NCBI GenBank assembly: GCA_963800135.1
Contig: CAWCZR010000012.1
Location: 62,001 to 126,000 of the forward strand
DNA: 64,000 nt
Direction of reading: 5' to 3'
Source: DASPSM01 sp963800135
GTDB taxonomy: Bacteria; Planctomycetota; Planctomycetia; Planctomycetales; Planctomycetaceae
The position numbers and the translations under genes were made by a program. Below the pieces are notes generated by a model, which saw nothing but the letters and a program-made list of their open reading frames with translations, did not search any database and was not told where the DNA came from. Below, piece after piece: positions 25,777-34,502 of the stretch (positions within the stretch are counted from its first letter, which is position 1; the number at the start of each line of letters is the position of its first letter).

Positions 25777-26340
25777 ATGGTTCAGAGCAAAGCGACGAGC
25801 GTCAAAGATTATCTCGCCGAGTTGCCCGAGGATCGGCGTGCCGCCATCCAGGCCGTGCGCGACGTGATCCTCAAAAACCTCGATAAAGATTTCGAGGAAG
25901 GGATGCAGTACGGCATGATCGGCTACTACGTGCCGCACAGCGTCTACCCGCCGGGCTACCATTGCGACCCGCGACAGCCGCTCGGTTTCGCGCATCTGGC
26001 GTCGCAGAAAAACTACATGGCTTTGTACCTGATGTGTCTTTACGGCGATCCAAACGTTTTGAAATGGTTCGAGGCCGAGTGGAAGAAAACGGGCAAGAAG
26101 CTCGACATGGGAAAGTCGTGCGTCCGCTTCAAAAAGCTCGACGACCTGGCTCTCGGCGTGATCGGCGAGGCAATCCGACAGGTGACTGCCCGGAAGTACA
26201 TCGACATTTGCGAGCGGGCCGTCAGCGGGCGGCAGAAAGCCCCGGCCAAGAAGGTGGCCGCGGTTCGCAAAGCGGCCAAAACTCCGAAGTCGACGAAGAA
26301 GTCAGCGCCAAAAAGATCGCCCCGCATGGCAAAGCGGTAA
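25777..26340 (+). CDS. DUF1801 domain protein with basic tail
   Basis: A 187-residue protein. ATG 25777 is preferred; AAGGAG lies at 25761-25766, and a GTG at 25768 is too close to it. The DUF1801 domain covers about residues 5-125 (VKDYLAELPEDRRAAIQAVR, FEEGMQYGMIGYYVPHSVYP, KSCVRFKKLDDLALGVIGEA). The C-terminal 40 residues are Lys/Ala/Pro-rich (APAKKVAAVRKAAKTPKSTK) like histone-type tails, and could bind DNA or RNA. DUF1801 proteins are small alpha/beta proteins of unknown biochemical function. It follows a VOC gene, and such pairs recur in many bacteria. Confidence 0.88.
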   Translation: MVQSKATSVKDYLAELPEDRRAAIQAVRDVILKNLDKDFEEGMQYGMIGYYVPHSVYPPGYHCDPRQPLGFAHLASQKNYMALYLMCLYGDPNVLKWFEAEWKKTGKKLDMGKSCVRFKKLDDLALGVIGEAIRQVTARKYIDICERAVSGRQKAPAKKVAAVRKAAKTPKSTKKSAPKRSPRMAKR

Positions 26341-26440
26341 GGCTCTCCCAGCGATCGTAACGCACGCAGTCCCGTCGGCTGGATCAAGGGAATGCCCGCA
26401 TGGCAAAATAGGCGCGGTACCCTAAGATCCCGGGACACTA

Positions 26441-26956
26441 ATGGGCGAACTGCTGATTAACTGGTCGGCCCGCGTGGTGGTTTTGTTCTACCTCTTGCGG
26501 GTGGCGGCCGACGTTTTGATTGCCGATCCGGTTCGGCGCGACCGCTGGGCGCGCTGGGCCTGGACGGTAGGCTGCGCCGTTTATCTCGTGCACGTCGCGT
26601 TTGCGTTCCAGTTCCTGCATCACTGGAGTCACGCGGCCGCCGTCGAGCACGCGGCCCGCCGCACGCAGGAGGTCGTCGGCTTCGAGTTCGGTGCCGGCAT
26701 CTATGTGAACTACGTGTTCACCGTGCTGTGGCTCGTGGACGTGATTTGGTGGTGGCGGCGCGGGCGGGCGGGACGGTCGACGTCGCCCGCGTACTACTGG
26801 ACGGTGCAGGCGATCTTCGCTTTCATGATGTTCAACGCGACGGTAGTGTTCGGCCCGACGTTCTGGAAATGGGTGGCGGCCGTAGCGATCGTCGCCATCA
26901 TCACGCTGCGGCTCGTGCTGCCGCGAACTCCCGCACTCCAAGTTCGCGAGTCATAG
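26441..26956 (+). CDS. Hypothetical four-helix membrane protein
   Basis: A 171-residue integral membrane protein without a family name I can give. Hydrophobic segments lie near residues 9-28, 42-62 (VGCAVYLVHVAFAFQFLHHW), 85-103 (YVNYVFTVLWLVDVIWWW) and 120-157 (AIFAFMMFNATVVFGPTFWK, AAVAIVAIITLRLVL). Several His and Trp residues sit at helix ends (FLHHWSHAAAVEHAA), which could bind haem or metal, but no known motif is present. The stop is 17 bases before the amidohydrolase-like gene, so the two are likely co-transcribed. Confidence 0.7.
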   Translation: MGELLINWSARVVVLFYLLRVAADVLIADPVRRDRWARWAWTVGCAVYLVHVAFAFQFLHHWSHAAAVEHAARRTQEVVGFEFGAGIYVNYVFTVLWLVDVIWWWRRGRAGRSTSPAYYWTVQAIFAFMMFNATVVFGPTFWKWVAAVAIVAIITLRLVLPRTPALQVRES

Positions 26957-26973
26957 CTCTTTCAAAACCCGTC

Positions 26974-27735
26974 ATGGAACTCATCGACGCCTACGCACAC
27001 TGCGGCTTGTCGAAGTACGAGCCGATCGAACGGGTGCGCGCGACGATGGCGGCGGCCGGCGTGTCGCGAGCGGTTCTGGTGCAACACCTGGGCGAGTTCG
27101 ACAACTCCTATATCGGCTCGGTGGTCGCCAGCGATCCGGAACACTTTGCCGGCGTGATGCTGGTTGATCACCAGAATGCTCAAGCCGCCGACGCACTGAG
27201 TCACTGGGCCGCCTCGGGGCAGTTCCGCGGATTGAGATTGCCGGCCGACGCCCTGCTCGACCGGCCGGCGCTATTTTCGCTCGCGGCCGAACTGGGTCTG
27301 GTGATCGTGCTGTTTACCCCACTGGGAATTCGCCCCAGTCTTGCCCCACTCGTTCAGCAGCTCGAAAACGCTCCCTTCACTCGCGTCGTCGTCAGTCACT
27401 TGGGCAATCCTCGCGTGCACGGTGCACAAGCGGACGAGACAGCCGGGGACGTGTTGGAGCTGGCGCGATTTGCCAACGTCTACGTGCAGCTTTCCGGGAT
27501 GAAGATGTTTTGTCCGCCTCCGCACGAGCCGCTCCATCCCCTGATCGAGCGAGTCGTCGCTGCCTTCGGCGCGAGCCGCATCGTGTGGGGCTCGAACTAT
27601 CCCGTGGTCGGATCGCAGGACGACTATGTCGTCGACCTGCGGTTGCTATTGGATGGCCGACTTCCCCTTCCCCACGACGCGATCTCTCAAATCGTCGGAG
27701 AGAATGCGCGGCGGCTGTGGTTTGACAGCGTCTGA
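26974..27735 (+). CDS. Amidohydrolase-2-like protein with altered metal site
   Basis: A 253-residue TIM-barrel protein of the amidohydrolase-2 type (ATG 26974). The fold markers are present: MELIDAYAHCG at the N-terminus, a central VVVSHLGNP, and IVWGSNYPVVG near residue 205 followed by the terminal helix with NARRLWF. Two usual metal ligands are changed. The HxH of strand 1 reads YAH, and the Asp of the 'GSDyP' motif is Asn. The protein may therefore be a weak or non-canonical enzyme, or non-catalytic. It follows the membrane protein closely and precedes the cytochrome-type dehydrogenase. Confidence 0.75.
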   Translation: MELIDAYAHCGLSKYEPIERVRATMAAAGVSRAVLVQHLGEFDNSYIGSVVASDPEHFAGVMLVDHQNAQAADALSHWAASGQFRGLRLPADALLDRPALFSLAAELGLVIVLFTPLGIRPSLAPLVQQLENAPFTRVVVSHLGNPRVHGAQADETAGDVLELARFANVYVQLSGMKMFCPPPHEPLHPLIERVVAAFGASRIVWGSNYPVVGSQDDYVVDLRLLLDGRLPLPHDAISQIVGENARRLWFDSV

Positions 27736-27865
27736 CAGCGACAACACACCGCTCATGCTTGACAGTTGCGGCGGGAACTCGGACTTTGAGTTTGCATCCC
27801 GTGTTTTCCCCGCCAATTTGGAAGAACCCGCCGGCTGACACCGGCGCCTCGCCTGGTCCTGCTCC

Positions 27866-30800
27866 ATGTCTCAATGTTTCTCGTTGAAAGTGAGTCGCGC
27901 GTTCGCCACGGGCGCGATTGTGACGACCGTCAGTCTGCTCGCCGGCAATCGGTTCGCGGCCGCGCAAGGCTACGCGCCCGACGTCGCCGCTTCGAAGATG
28001 ACTCCCGCACCCGGATTCGCCGTTGATTTGGTCGCCTCCGAGCCGCACGTGCGGCAGCCCGTCTGCATCGAGTTCGACGATCGCGGCCGCTTGTGGGTTG
28101 TGCAGTATCTGCAGTATCCGAACCCGGCCGGACTGAAGCGGATGAAGGTCGACCGCTATTCGCGGACGGTTTACGACCGCGTGCCCGAGCCGCCGCCGCG
28201 GGGGCCGAGAGGGGCCGACCGCATCACGATTCTCGAGGACACGAACGGCGACGGTCGCGTCGACCGGGCACGCGACCTCGTCAGCGGGCTCAATCTGGCG
28301 ACGGGAATCGCCTTCGGCTACGGCGGCGTGTTCGTCCTCAACGTCCCCTATCTTCTCTTCTATCCCGATCGGAATCACGACGACGTGCCCGACGGCGATC
28401 CGGAAGTCCTGCTCTCCGGCTTCGGCATGGAGGACACGAGTTCGCTGGCCAACTCGCTCACCTGGGGGCCGGACGGCTGGCTTTACGGCACGCAGGGGAC
28501 GAACATCACCGCGCACATCCGAGGCATCGACTTCGAGCAGGGCGTGTGGCGCTATCACCCCGTCACGCACGAGTTCGAGCTGTTTTGCGAAGGCGGGGGC
28601 AACTCCTGGGGACTCGACTTCGACGAGAACGGACAGCTCTTCTTCAGCACGAATTACGGCGGCTACGTGATGGTGCACGGGCTGCAGGGGGCCTATTACG
28701 TCAAACAGTTTCAGAAGCACGGCGAACTGCACAATCCGTACGCCTTCGGCTTCTTCGAGCATGTGCCGCACCAGAATTTTCAGGGAGGCCACGTCACGGT
28801 CGGCGGGATTGTCTATCAGGAAGGGCTGTTCCCGTCCCAGTTTCGCGGCAAATACATCGGGGCCGATCTTCTGGGTCACGGAGTCAACTGGCACACAATC
28901 AGCCGCGATGGCTCGACCGTGCGGACGACCCACGGCGGAAAGCTGCTGGACGCCAACGACCCGTGGTTTGCTCCCAGCGACGTCACGACGGGGCCGGACG
29001 GCGCGGTCTACGTTGCCGACTGGTTCGACAAGCGCACGGCCCATCCTGATCCGGATGCCGATTGGGATAAGTCGAACGGCCGCATCTATCGCATTCGCCC
29101 CGCGGATCGCCCAATCAGTTCCCTGCGACGAGAAACGGAATTTGGCAACGCCACGCACGAACCCTCTCGCGAAACGTTGATCGACAGCTTGTTGCACGGC
29201 GACGGTTGGCACTCGCGTCGGGCCCTGCGGCTCTTAGCCGAGCGGCGCGACGCCCGGGCCGGCGACGCGCTCCGCCCGCATCTTGTCGCTGGCGGCGACG
29301 CAGGCAAATCGCTCGTTGCCCTGCGGAGCCTTTGGGGGATTTACGCCAGCGGCACCTTCGATGAATCGCTGGCGTTGCCGCTGCTCGACCATCCGGCCGA
29401 AGCCGTCCGCGCGTGGACCGTCCGCTTCTTGGGCGATCAACACAACGTCAGCGACCGCGTCGAGCAGGGGTTGCGGCGATTGGCGGAGAGCGAGAGAAGT
29501 CCCGTCGTGCTCGCGCAGCTTGCCTGTTCGGCCAAGCGTCTGCCGGCGGAGTGCTGCCTGAGGATCGCCCGCCAGATCGCCGAGAATCCGGTGAGCGCGA
29601 CCGACCGCTGCATTCCGCTGCTCGTGTGGTGGGCCGTCGAGAATCAGACGACGGTCGTCCGCGAGTCGGCCCTCCGCACCTTCGCCTCGCCGTCCGCCTG
29701 GAGCGTGCCTCTGATTCGCGACACGATCGTCGGTCGGCTGCTCAAACGGTACGCCGCCGAGGGAACGCCCGAAGGATTTCGCGCGGCGGCACGGATCTTC
29801 GCCTCGGCCCCTACCGCGGCCGACCGCACAAAACTGCTCGCGGATCTCGACGAAGGCCTGGAGCTAATCGGCACTCCGCCCGCCAAGCATGCGGCGCTCG
29901 GCGCCTATTACGATCGCTTCGCCGTAGTCGCCGGCGGAGGCAAGCGCGTGGTTCGCCGCTTTCGGAGCTGTCCGCCGGAGCTGGAACCCGTTCTGGCCAC
30001 ACTGGCGCGCGACCGCTCGTTAAACCCGCTGGTGCTCCGGATCGCCTGTCGTCTGGGAAGCCGCGAGGCCTACGAACGGATCGTGACGCTACTCGGAAGT
30101 TTGAGCACGCCCTCAGCCACACGGAAAGAACTGCTGGCGATCGTCGGCGAGTTTGGCGAGGCAAAGGATTTTGGACCAGTGTTGGCAATCGTCCGCGATG
30201 CTCACGATGACAGGTTGCGACTGTCGGCGCTCGCGACGCTCTCCCACTTTGACGCGCCGCAGATTGCGGACGCAGTCCTCGCCGACTATCCGCGGATGAC
30301 ACCCGCGTTGCGGACAGCGGCGCGTGGCCTGCTCTTCGGCCGTGGTGATTGGACCCGCAAGTTGTTGGCGCAAATCGAGGGCGGCAAAATCCGCGTCGCC
30401 GAAGTGCCCACCGAAGAAGTCCGGCCCATCGCGCTCTATCACGATGCCCAGCTCGATGACCAGGTGCAGAAGCTGTGGGGCAGCGTTCGGGCGGGCACCA
30501 CCGAGGAAAAGCTGGCCGACATCCGCCGCTTGTCGAACGATCTGCGGGCCGCTCCCGGTCGGGCGACGACAGGTCACGAACTGTTCAAGAAGCATTGTGC
30601 CAACTGCCACGTGCTCTTCGGCGAGGGGGCGAAACTCGGACCCGATCTCACCACGGCCAATCGCCACGACCGCGAATTTCTGCTGGTGAGCGTTGTCGAT
30701 CCGTCAGTGCAGGTGCGAAAGGAATACTTGGTGTACGCCGTCGAAACGCAGGACGGGCGGGTCGTCACCGGCTGCATCGCCGAGCAGAACGCGACGAGCC

Positions 30801-30955
30801 TCACGCTGGTCGGTCCCAAAAACGATCGCACGACGATCCGCCGCAGCGAGATCCTCGAGATGAAGGCCATGGCGAACTCGCTGATGCCGGAGAAACTACT
30901 CGACCCGCTCAAACCGCAGGAAGTTCGCGACCTGTTCGCGTACTTGCAGCAATAG
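27866..30955 (+). CDS. PVC-type haem-binding membrane-bound dehydrogenase (CxxCH)
   Basis: A 1,029-residue exported protein of the planctomycete-typical dehydrogenase family. A signal peptide (AIVTTVSLLAGNRFAAAQ) is followed by an NHL/PQQ-type beta-propeller at about residues 45-415 (FDDRGRLWVVQYLQYPNPAG, SLTWGPDGWLYGTQG, TTGPDGAVYVADWFDKRTAH). Armadillo/HEAT-like helices cover about 440-860. A c-type cytochrome domain sits at the C-terminus, with haem motif CANCH at residues 911-915 (LFKKHCANCHVLFGEGAKLG) and the distal segment VSVVDPSVQVRKEYLVYAVE. It would oxidise a sugar or other substrate outside the membrane and pass electrons to its own haem. Substrate unknown. Length and all domains are intact. 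Confidence 0.93.
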   Translation: MSQCFSLKVSRAFATGAIVTTVSLLAGNRFAAAQGYAPDVAASKMTPAPGFAVDLVASEPHVRQPVCIEFDDRGRLWVVQYLQYPNPAGLKRMKVDRYSRTVYDRVPEPPPRGPRGADRITILEDTNGDGRVDRARDLVSGLNLATGIAFGYGGVFVLNVPYLLFYPDRNHDDVPDGDPEVLLSGFGMEDTSSLANSLTWGPDGWLYGTQGTNITAHIRGIDFEQGVWRYHPVTHEFELFCEGGGNSWGLDFDENGQLFFSTNYGGYVMVHGLQGAYYVKQFQKHGELHNPYAFGFFEHVPHQNFQGGHVTVGGIVYQEGLFPSQFRGKYIGADLLGHGVNWHTISRDGSTVRTTHGGKLLDANDPWFAPSDVTTGPDGAVYVADWFDKRTAHPDPDADWDKSNGRIYRIRPADRPISSLRRETEFGNATHEPSRETLIDSLLHGDGWHSRRALRLLAERRDARAGDALRPHLVAGGDAGKSLVALRSLWGIYASGTFDESLALPLLDHPAEAVRAWTVRFLGDQHNVSDRVEQGLRRLAESERSPVVLAQLACSAKRLPAECCLRIARQIAENPVSATDRCIPLLVWWAVENQTTVVRESALRTFASPSAWSVPLIRDTIVGRLLKRYAAEGTPEGFRAAARIFASAPTAADRTKLLADLDEGLELIGTPPAKHAALGAYYDRFAVVAGGGKRVVRRFRSCPPELEPVLATLARDRSLNPLVLRIACRLGSREAYERIVTLLGSLSTPSATRKELLAIVGEFGEAKDFGPVLAIVRDAHDDRLRLSALATLSHFDAPQIADAVLADYPRMTPALRTAARGLLFGRGDWTRKLLAQIEGGKIRVAEVPTEEVRPIALYHDAQLDDQVQKLWGSVRAGTTEEKLADIRRLSNDLRAAPGRATTGHELFKKHCANCHVLFGEGAKLGPDLTTANRHDREFLLVSVVDPSVQVRKEYLVYAVETQDGRVVTGCIAEQNATSLTLVGPKNDRTTIRRSEILEMKAMANSLMPEKLLDPLKPQEVRDLFAYLQQ

Positions 30956-31033
30956 ACGGCCGCCCGCTGGGCCTGTACGTGGCGGCCGGCCGACGGGCCG
31001 CGTAGCGGACGATGCGTCCCTTTTCTCAGTCGC

Positions 31034-31039
31034 TAGAAT
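31034..31039 (+). promoter_or_regulatory. Putative -10 element (TAGAAT) of the aldehyde dehydrogenase
   Basis: TAGAAT lies 75 bases before the start codon. The same hexamer precedes several other genes in the window. No good -35 hexamer is seen, so confidence is modest. Confidence 0.35.
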
Positions 31040-31114
31040 TGCAGCGTTGGCGGGAACTCCGAGTTTTCACGAGTCGAGGCTTCACAGGTCGACAGCTTCA
31101 CAGGGACGCGAGCC

Positions 31115-31865
31115 ATGCACGAAGCGATTCTCGAGCGTTTGGGGGTGGTCTCTTCCGCGGCCGGAGCGCGGGACATCCTGTCCGGCGTCCAGGCGGGCGG
31201 CGCTCGGATCGAAGCGACGGGGCCCGAGCTGGTTTCGCTCAACCCGTCGACGGGCGAGCCGCTGGCGCGCATCCGCACGGCATCGCGCGGCGAATACGAG
31301 GCGGTCGTGGCCGCCGCGCAGGAAACCTTTGTCCGGTGGCGGACGGTCCCCGCGCCGAAGCGGGGCGAGCTGGTCCGCGCGATCGGCGAGCGGCTGCGAG
31401 CCCACAAAGCCGATCTCGGTCTGCTCGTCACGCTCGAGATGGGCAAGAGCCGCGCGGAGGGCGAAGGCGAAGTCCAGGAAATGATCGACATGTGCGACTT
31501 CGCCGTCGGCCTCTCGCGGCAGCTGTACGGACTGACGATGCCCAGCGAACGGCCGCAGCACCGGCTGTTTGAGCAGTGGCATCCGCTCGGGCCGGTCGGC
31601 GTGATCACCGCGTTCAATTTTCCGGTCGCCGTCTGGGCCTGGAACGCCATGCTGGCCGCCGTCTGCGGCGACACGGTGATCTGGAAACCGTCACCGCATA
31701 CGCCGCTCTGCGCGCTGGCCGTGCAGAAGATCGTGACGGAAGTTGCCAAGGAGGCCGGCTTCGAAGGGCTCTTTTCGCTCTGCACGACGGCCGGCGTCGA
31801 AGGAGGGCAGTGGATGGCCGACGATCGGCGTCTGCCGCTCATTTCGGCGACCGGCAGCTCGCGCG
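31115..31865 (+). CDS. Aldehyde dehydrogenase (ALDH7-like), N-terminal part
   Basis: First half of an NAD-dependent aldehyde dehydrogenase related to the ALDH7 group (aminoadipate semialdehyde / piperideine-6-carboxylate type). From ATG 31115: SLNPSTGEPLARI, the helix with TLEMGKSRAEGEGEVQEMID, the cofactor-binding GPVGVITAFNFPVAVWAWN and the adenine-ribose lysine in VIWKPSPHTP. Homology runs to PLISATGSSR at about 31862. After that this frame is out of phase, although it stays open to 32503. One extra base in the CGCGCG around 31861-31865 accounts for the break. Confidence 0.88.
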
Positions 31866-32660
31866 ATGGGCCGCGCCCTCGGTCCGCGGATCTCCGCCCG
31901 GTTGGGACGCTCGCTGTTGGAGCTGGGGGGCAACAACGGCATCATCGTCACCCCGAGTGCGAACCTGGACCTGGCCTTGCGAGCGGCGGCCTTCGCGTCG
32001 CTGGGCACCACCGGCCAACGGTGCACGTCGCTGCGACGGCTGTTCGTCCACGCGTCGGTCGTCGAGAAGTTGCTCGCGCGACTGGTCCCCGTGTTCAAGA
32101 GCGTTCGCATCGGCAATCCCTGGGAAGACGGCGTGTTGATGGGCCCGCTCGTCAGCCCTGCGGCCGTCGACATGATGCAGCGGGCTCTCGAAGCGGCCCG
32201 CGCCCAGGGAGGCGAGATCGTGTGCGGCGGCAAACGGGTCAATCGTCCGGGTTTCTTCGTCGAGCCGGCCCTCGTCCGCGCCCGACCCGAGATGCCCATC
32301 GTTTCGGAAGAGACCTTCGCCCCGATTCTGTACGTGATGACCTATACCGACTTCGACCAGGTCTTCGCCGCCCACAACGGCGTTTCGCAAGGCCTCTCGT
32401 CGGCCGTCTTCACGGATCGGCTGACCGAGGCCGAACAATTCCTCTCGGCAGCCGGCAGCGACTGCGGCATCGCCAACATCAACATCGGCACCTCGGGGGC
32501 TGAGATCGGCGGAGCCTTCGGGGGTGAAAAAGACACCGGCGGCGGCCGCGAATCGGGCTCCGACTCCTGGAAAGCCTACATGCGACGGCAAACGTGCACT
32601 GTGAACTGGGGCAAGGATCTGCCGCTGGCGCAAGGGATCGAGTTCCCAGTTTCGGAGTGA
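31866..32660 (+). CDS. Aldehyde dehydrogenase (ALDH7-like), C-terminal catalytic part
   Basis: Second half of the same enzyme, resuming at MGRALGPRISARLGRSLLEL. The general-base Glu lies in LLELGGNNGIIV, where GGNN is typical of ALDH7. The catalytic Cys is in TGQRCTSLRRLF, and the NAD-contact Glu lies in EETFAPILYVM. The C-terminus reads IANINIGTSGAEIGGAFGGE, then SWKAYMRRQTCTVNW, as in the family. The whole protein would be about 515 residues. ALDH7 enzymes act in lysine breakdown or general aldehyde removal; neighbours give no pathway hint. It precedes the DUF6998 gene by 66 bases. Confidence 0.88.
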   Translation: MGRALGPRISARLGRSLLELGGNNGIIVTPSANLDLALRAAAFASLGTTGQRCTSLRRLFVHASVVEKLLARLVPVFKSVRIGNPWEDGVLMGPLVSPAAVDMMQRALEAARAQGGEIVCGGKRVNRPGFFVEPALVRARPEMPIVSEETFAPILYVMTYTDFDQVFAAHNGVSQGLSSAVFTDRLTEAEQFLSAAGSDCGIANINIGTSGAEIGGAFGGEKDTGGGRESGSDSWKAYMRRQTCTVNWGKDLPLAQGIEFPVSE

Positions 32661-32726
32661 AACACCATCGGGTGACAATCCTGCCGCCGAGAGAAGATCG
32701 ATTCGACTAACCGCGAGGAAGATCAA

Positions 32727-33305
32727 ATGACGCTACCGGATGACATCATGGCTGTGCCAGCTCTGATCGGGCAACTTTTTAAAACGGTGCAGTGCCTCAA
32801 CAAGATATTCCCGGATCGGCCCTTCACGCCAGATGGGCACCTCGTAGGTAGCATCGGCGAGGTTGTGGCGGCCTTTACCTACGGCCTGGAACTGGAGAAA
32901 TGCTCCAACGAAGGCTTCGATGCCAAGACCGACGATGGGAGGACAGTTGAGATTAAGCTGACTGGCGGAAGCAGTGTGTCGGTATCCAGCGAGGGGCAGC
33001 CGCCCGATCTTCTCGTAGTGTTCCATCTCAACAAAAGTGTTGGTTTTACCGAGGTGCACAACGGACGATTTCCGACCGACTTGTGGCAGCGCAAGGTTGC
33101 GAGTAAGCGCAAAGTCAAATCGCTTACCGTCAACGAGCTCAAGGCCCGCAACCAGAGCCTGCTTCCACAACGGCACCCTCTGGAAAAGCTGAATGCGCTG
33201 TTCGCGGCACCAAATCAAGCAGTCAAGAGGCTTGCTGAGCAGGTAATGGCGAACAGTCTTGCGCTTCAGTGCTGGCACACCACCGAAGTTTCCGCCTCGG
33301 GATGA
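32727..33305 (+). CDS. DUF6998-type protein with PD-(D/E)XK nuclease-like motif
   Basis: A 192-residue protein. ATG 32727 has GAGGAAG upstream. The segment TPDGHLVGSIGEVVAAFTYG followed by GFDAKTDDGRTVEIKLTGG matches the DUF6998 layout I know: a helix with conserved Glu (E45), then Asp (D65/D70) and E75-x-K77 in adjacent beta strands, the arrangement of PD-(D/E)XK nuclease folds. A further strand, DLLVVFHLNKSVGFTEVHNG, fits the core. The C-terminal half carries basic helices (KVASKRKVKSLTVNELKARN). No partner methyltransferase, toxin or antitoxin is adjacent. Codon choice appears less GC-biased than its neighbours, so transfer is possible. Nuclease activity is inference from the motif. Confidence 0.7.
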   Translation: MTLPDDIMAVPALIGQLFKTVQCLNKIFPDRPFTPDGHLVGSIGEVVAAFTYGLELEKCSNEGFDAKTDDGRTVEIKLTGGSSVSVSSEGQPPDLLVVFHLNKSVGFTEVHNGRFPTDLWQRKVASKRKVKSLTVNELKARNQSLLPQRHPLEKLNALFAAPNQAVKRLAEQVMANSLALQCWHTTEVSASG

Positions 33306-33331
33306 CGCGCCCGGATTAATCGCGCCACAGA

Positions 33332-33360
33332 ATGACATTCGAATCGCCGCTCCTTAGAAT
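33332..33360 (+). promoter_or_regulatory. Strong sigma70-like promoter, near-leaderless
   Basis: ATGACA (33332-33337) and TAGAAT (33355-33360) are 17 bases apart, the best -35/-10 pair I found. The start codon of the PfkB kinase begins 9 bases after the -10 element, leaving an untranslated leader of about 0-3 bases. No Shine-Dalgarno sequence precedes the ATG. Confidence 0.65.
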
Positions 33361-33368
33361 CGCCGCCT

Positions 33369-34352
33369 ATGAAGTACGACGTCTACGGCGTGGGCAATTC
33401 GCTCGTTGACATCCAGGCCCAGGTGAGCGAGGCGACGGTCGCGGCGCTCAGCTTCCCCAAGGGGTCGATGACACTGGTCGACGAGGCGGCGCAGACGAAG
33501 GTCCTGGGCAGCGTAGCCGGCGTTCCCTTTCATCGCTGCGCCGGCGGCTCGGCGGCTAACACGATCTTGGGCATCGCCGACTTCGGAGGCAAAACCGCCT
33601 ATGCCGGCAAGACGGCCGACGACGAACTGGGCCGGTTCTTCCTCGAAGACATGCGGCGGATGGGCGTTTCGATCGAGGTCCCACCGGCCGCCGGGCAGAC
33701 GGGAACCTGCGTCATCTTGATTACGCCCGACGCGCAGCGGACCATGCTCACCCACCTGGGCGTCTCAGCCACGCTCGGGCCCGACGACATCGACGGTAAT
33801 CAGATCGCCCAATCGAAGTACGTCTACGTCGAGGGCTACCTTTTCGCCGGCGCGACCACGCGCGACGCCGCCCTGCTGGCGATCGCTCAGGCCAAGGCGG
33901 CCGGCGTGAAAGTGGCCTTCACCATCTCCGATCCGTTCCTGATCGCTGGCCATCGGGACGAGTTCTGGGAGTTGATCCGCGGACCCGTCGACCTCTTGTT
34001 CTGCAATCTGGACGAGGCCCGCAGCCTCACTGGGCTGACCAACGCGGTCGAGTGCGCCCGGGAGATTCATCGCCACGCGGAAAACGTGGCTCTCACCCTC
34101 GGAGCCAATGGTTCGATCGTGATGCACGAGGGCGAAGTGCTGCCGATCGAAGGAGTGAAAGTCGAAGCCATCGACACGACCGGGGCCGGCGACATGTACG
34201 CCGCCGGGCTGCTCTACGGCATCACCAACGGACTGACATGGCGCTCGGCGGGCCGACTGGCCTCCCACGCCGCAGCCCGGATTGTCGGGCAACTGGGCGC
34301 CCGCTTGAAGCGGTCGTTCACCGCCGCCGAAATCGCCGACCTGGTGCTCTAA
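33369..34352 (+). CDS. Adenosine kinase-like PfkB family sugar kinase
   Basis: A 327-residue ribokinase-fold kinase that transfers phosphate from ATP to a sugar or nucleoside, most like bacterial adenosine kinases. From ATG 33369: YDVYGVGNSLVDIQAQV, the substrate motif HRCAGGSAANTILGIADFGG (PfkB motif 1), the lid with VGTCVILI-type residues (TGTCVILITPDAQRTM), and motif 2 DTTGAGDMYAAGLLYG with the catalytic Asp. The length is normal. The promoter just upstream suggests a leaderless message. It is flanked by DUF6998 and an M28 peptidase with no obvious pathway link; purine salvage is the likely role. Confidence 0.88.
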   Translation: MKYDVYGVGNSLVDIQAQVSEATVAALSFPKGSMTLVDEAAQTKVLGSVAGVPFHRCAGGSAANTILGIADFGGKTAYAGKTADDELGRFFLEDMRRMGVSIEVPPAAGQTGTCVILITPDAQRTMLTHLGVSATLGPDDIDGNQIAQSKYVYVEGYLFAGATTRDAALLAIAQAKAAGVKVAFTISDPFLIAGHRDEFWELIRGPVDLLFCNLDEARSLTGLTNAVECAREIHRHAENVALTLGANGSIVMHEGEVLPIEGVKVEAIDTTGAGDMYAAGLLYGITNGLTWRSAGRLASHAAARIVGQLGARLKRSFTAAEIADLVL

Positions 34353-34433
34353 GCGAGCTTCCCGCCCACTTTCCGGGGCCGATCGTCATCTCGGTGACGC
34401 GACGAACCGCCTGACGAGCCGAAAATCGGCCGG

Positions 34434-34463
34434 TTGGAGGGATCCGCCGGCGCCCGATAGAAT
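34434..34463 (+). promoter_or_regulatory. Putative promoter of the M28 peptidase
   Basis: TTGGAG (34434-34439) and TAGAAT (34458-34463) are 18 bases apart. The start codon lies 39 bases downstream, and AGGAGG (34491-34496) lies six bases before the TTG start. Confidence 0.55.
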
Positions 34464-34502
34464 CAGAGCGTCCCCCTTCGCCCAGTCTTCAGGAGGAAAG
34501 CG

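Noticed and set aside
30956..31000. GC inverted repeat after the cytochrome dehydrogenase as a terminator
   Set aside because: Arms of about eight bases are separated by a long loop and no T run follows on either strand.
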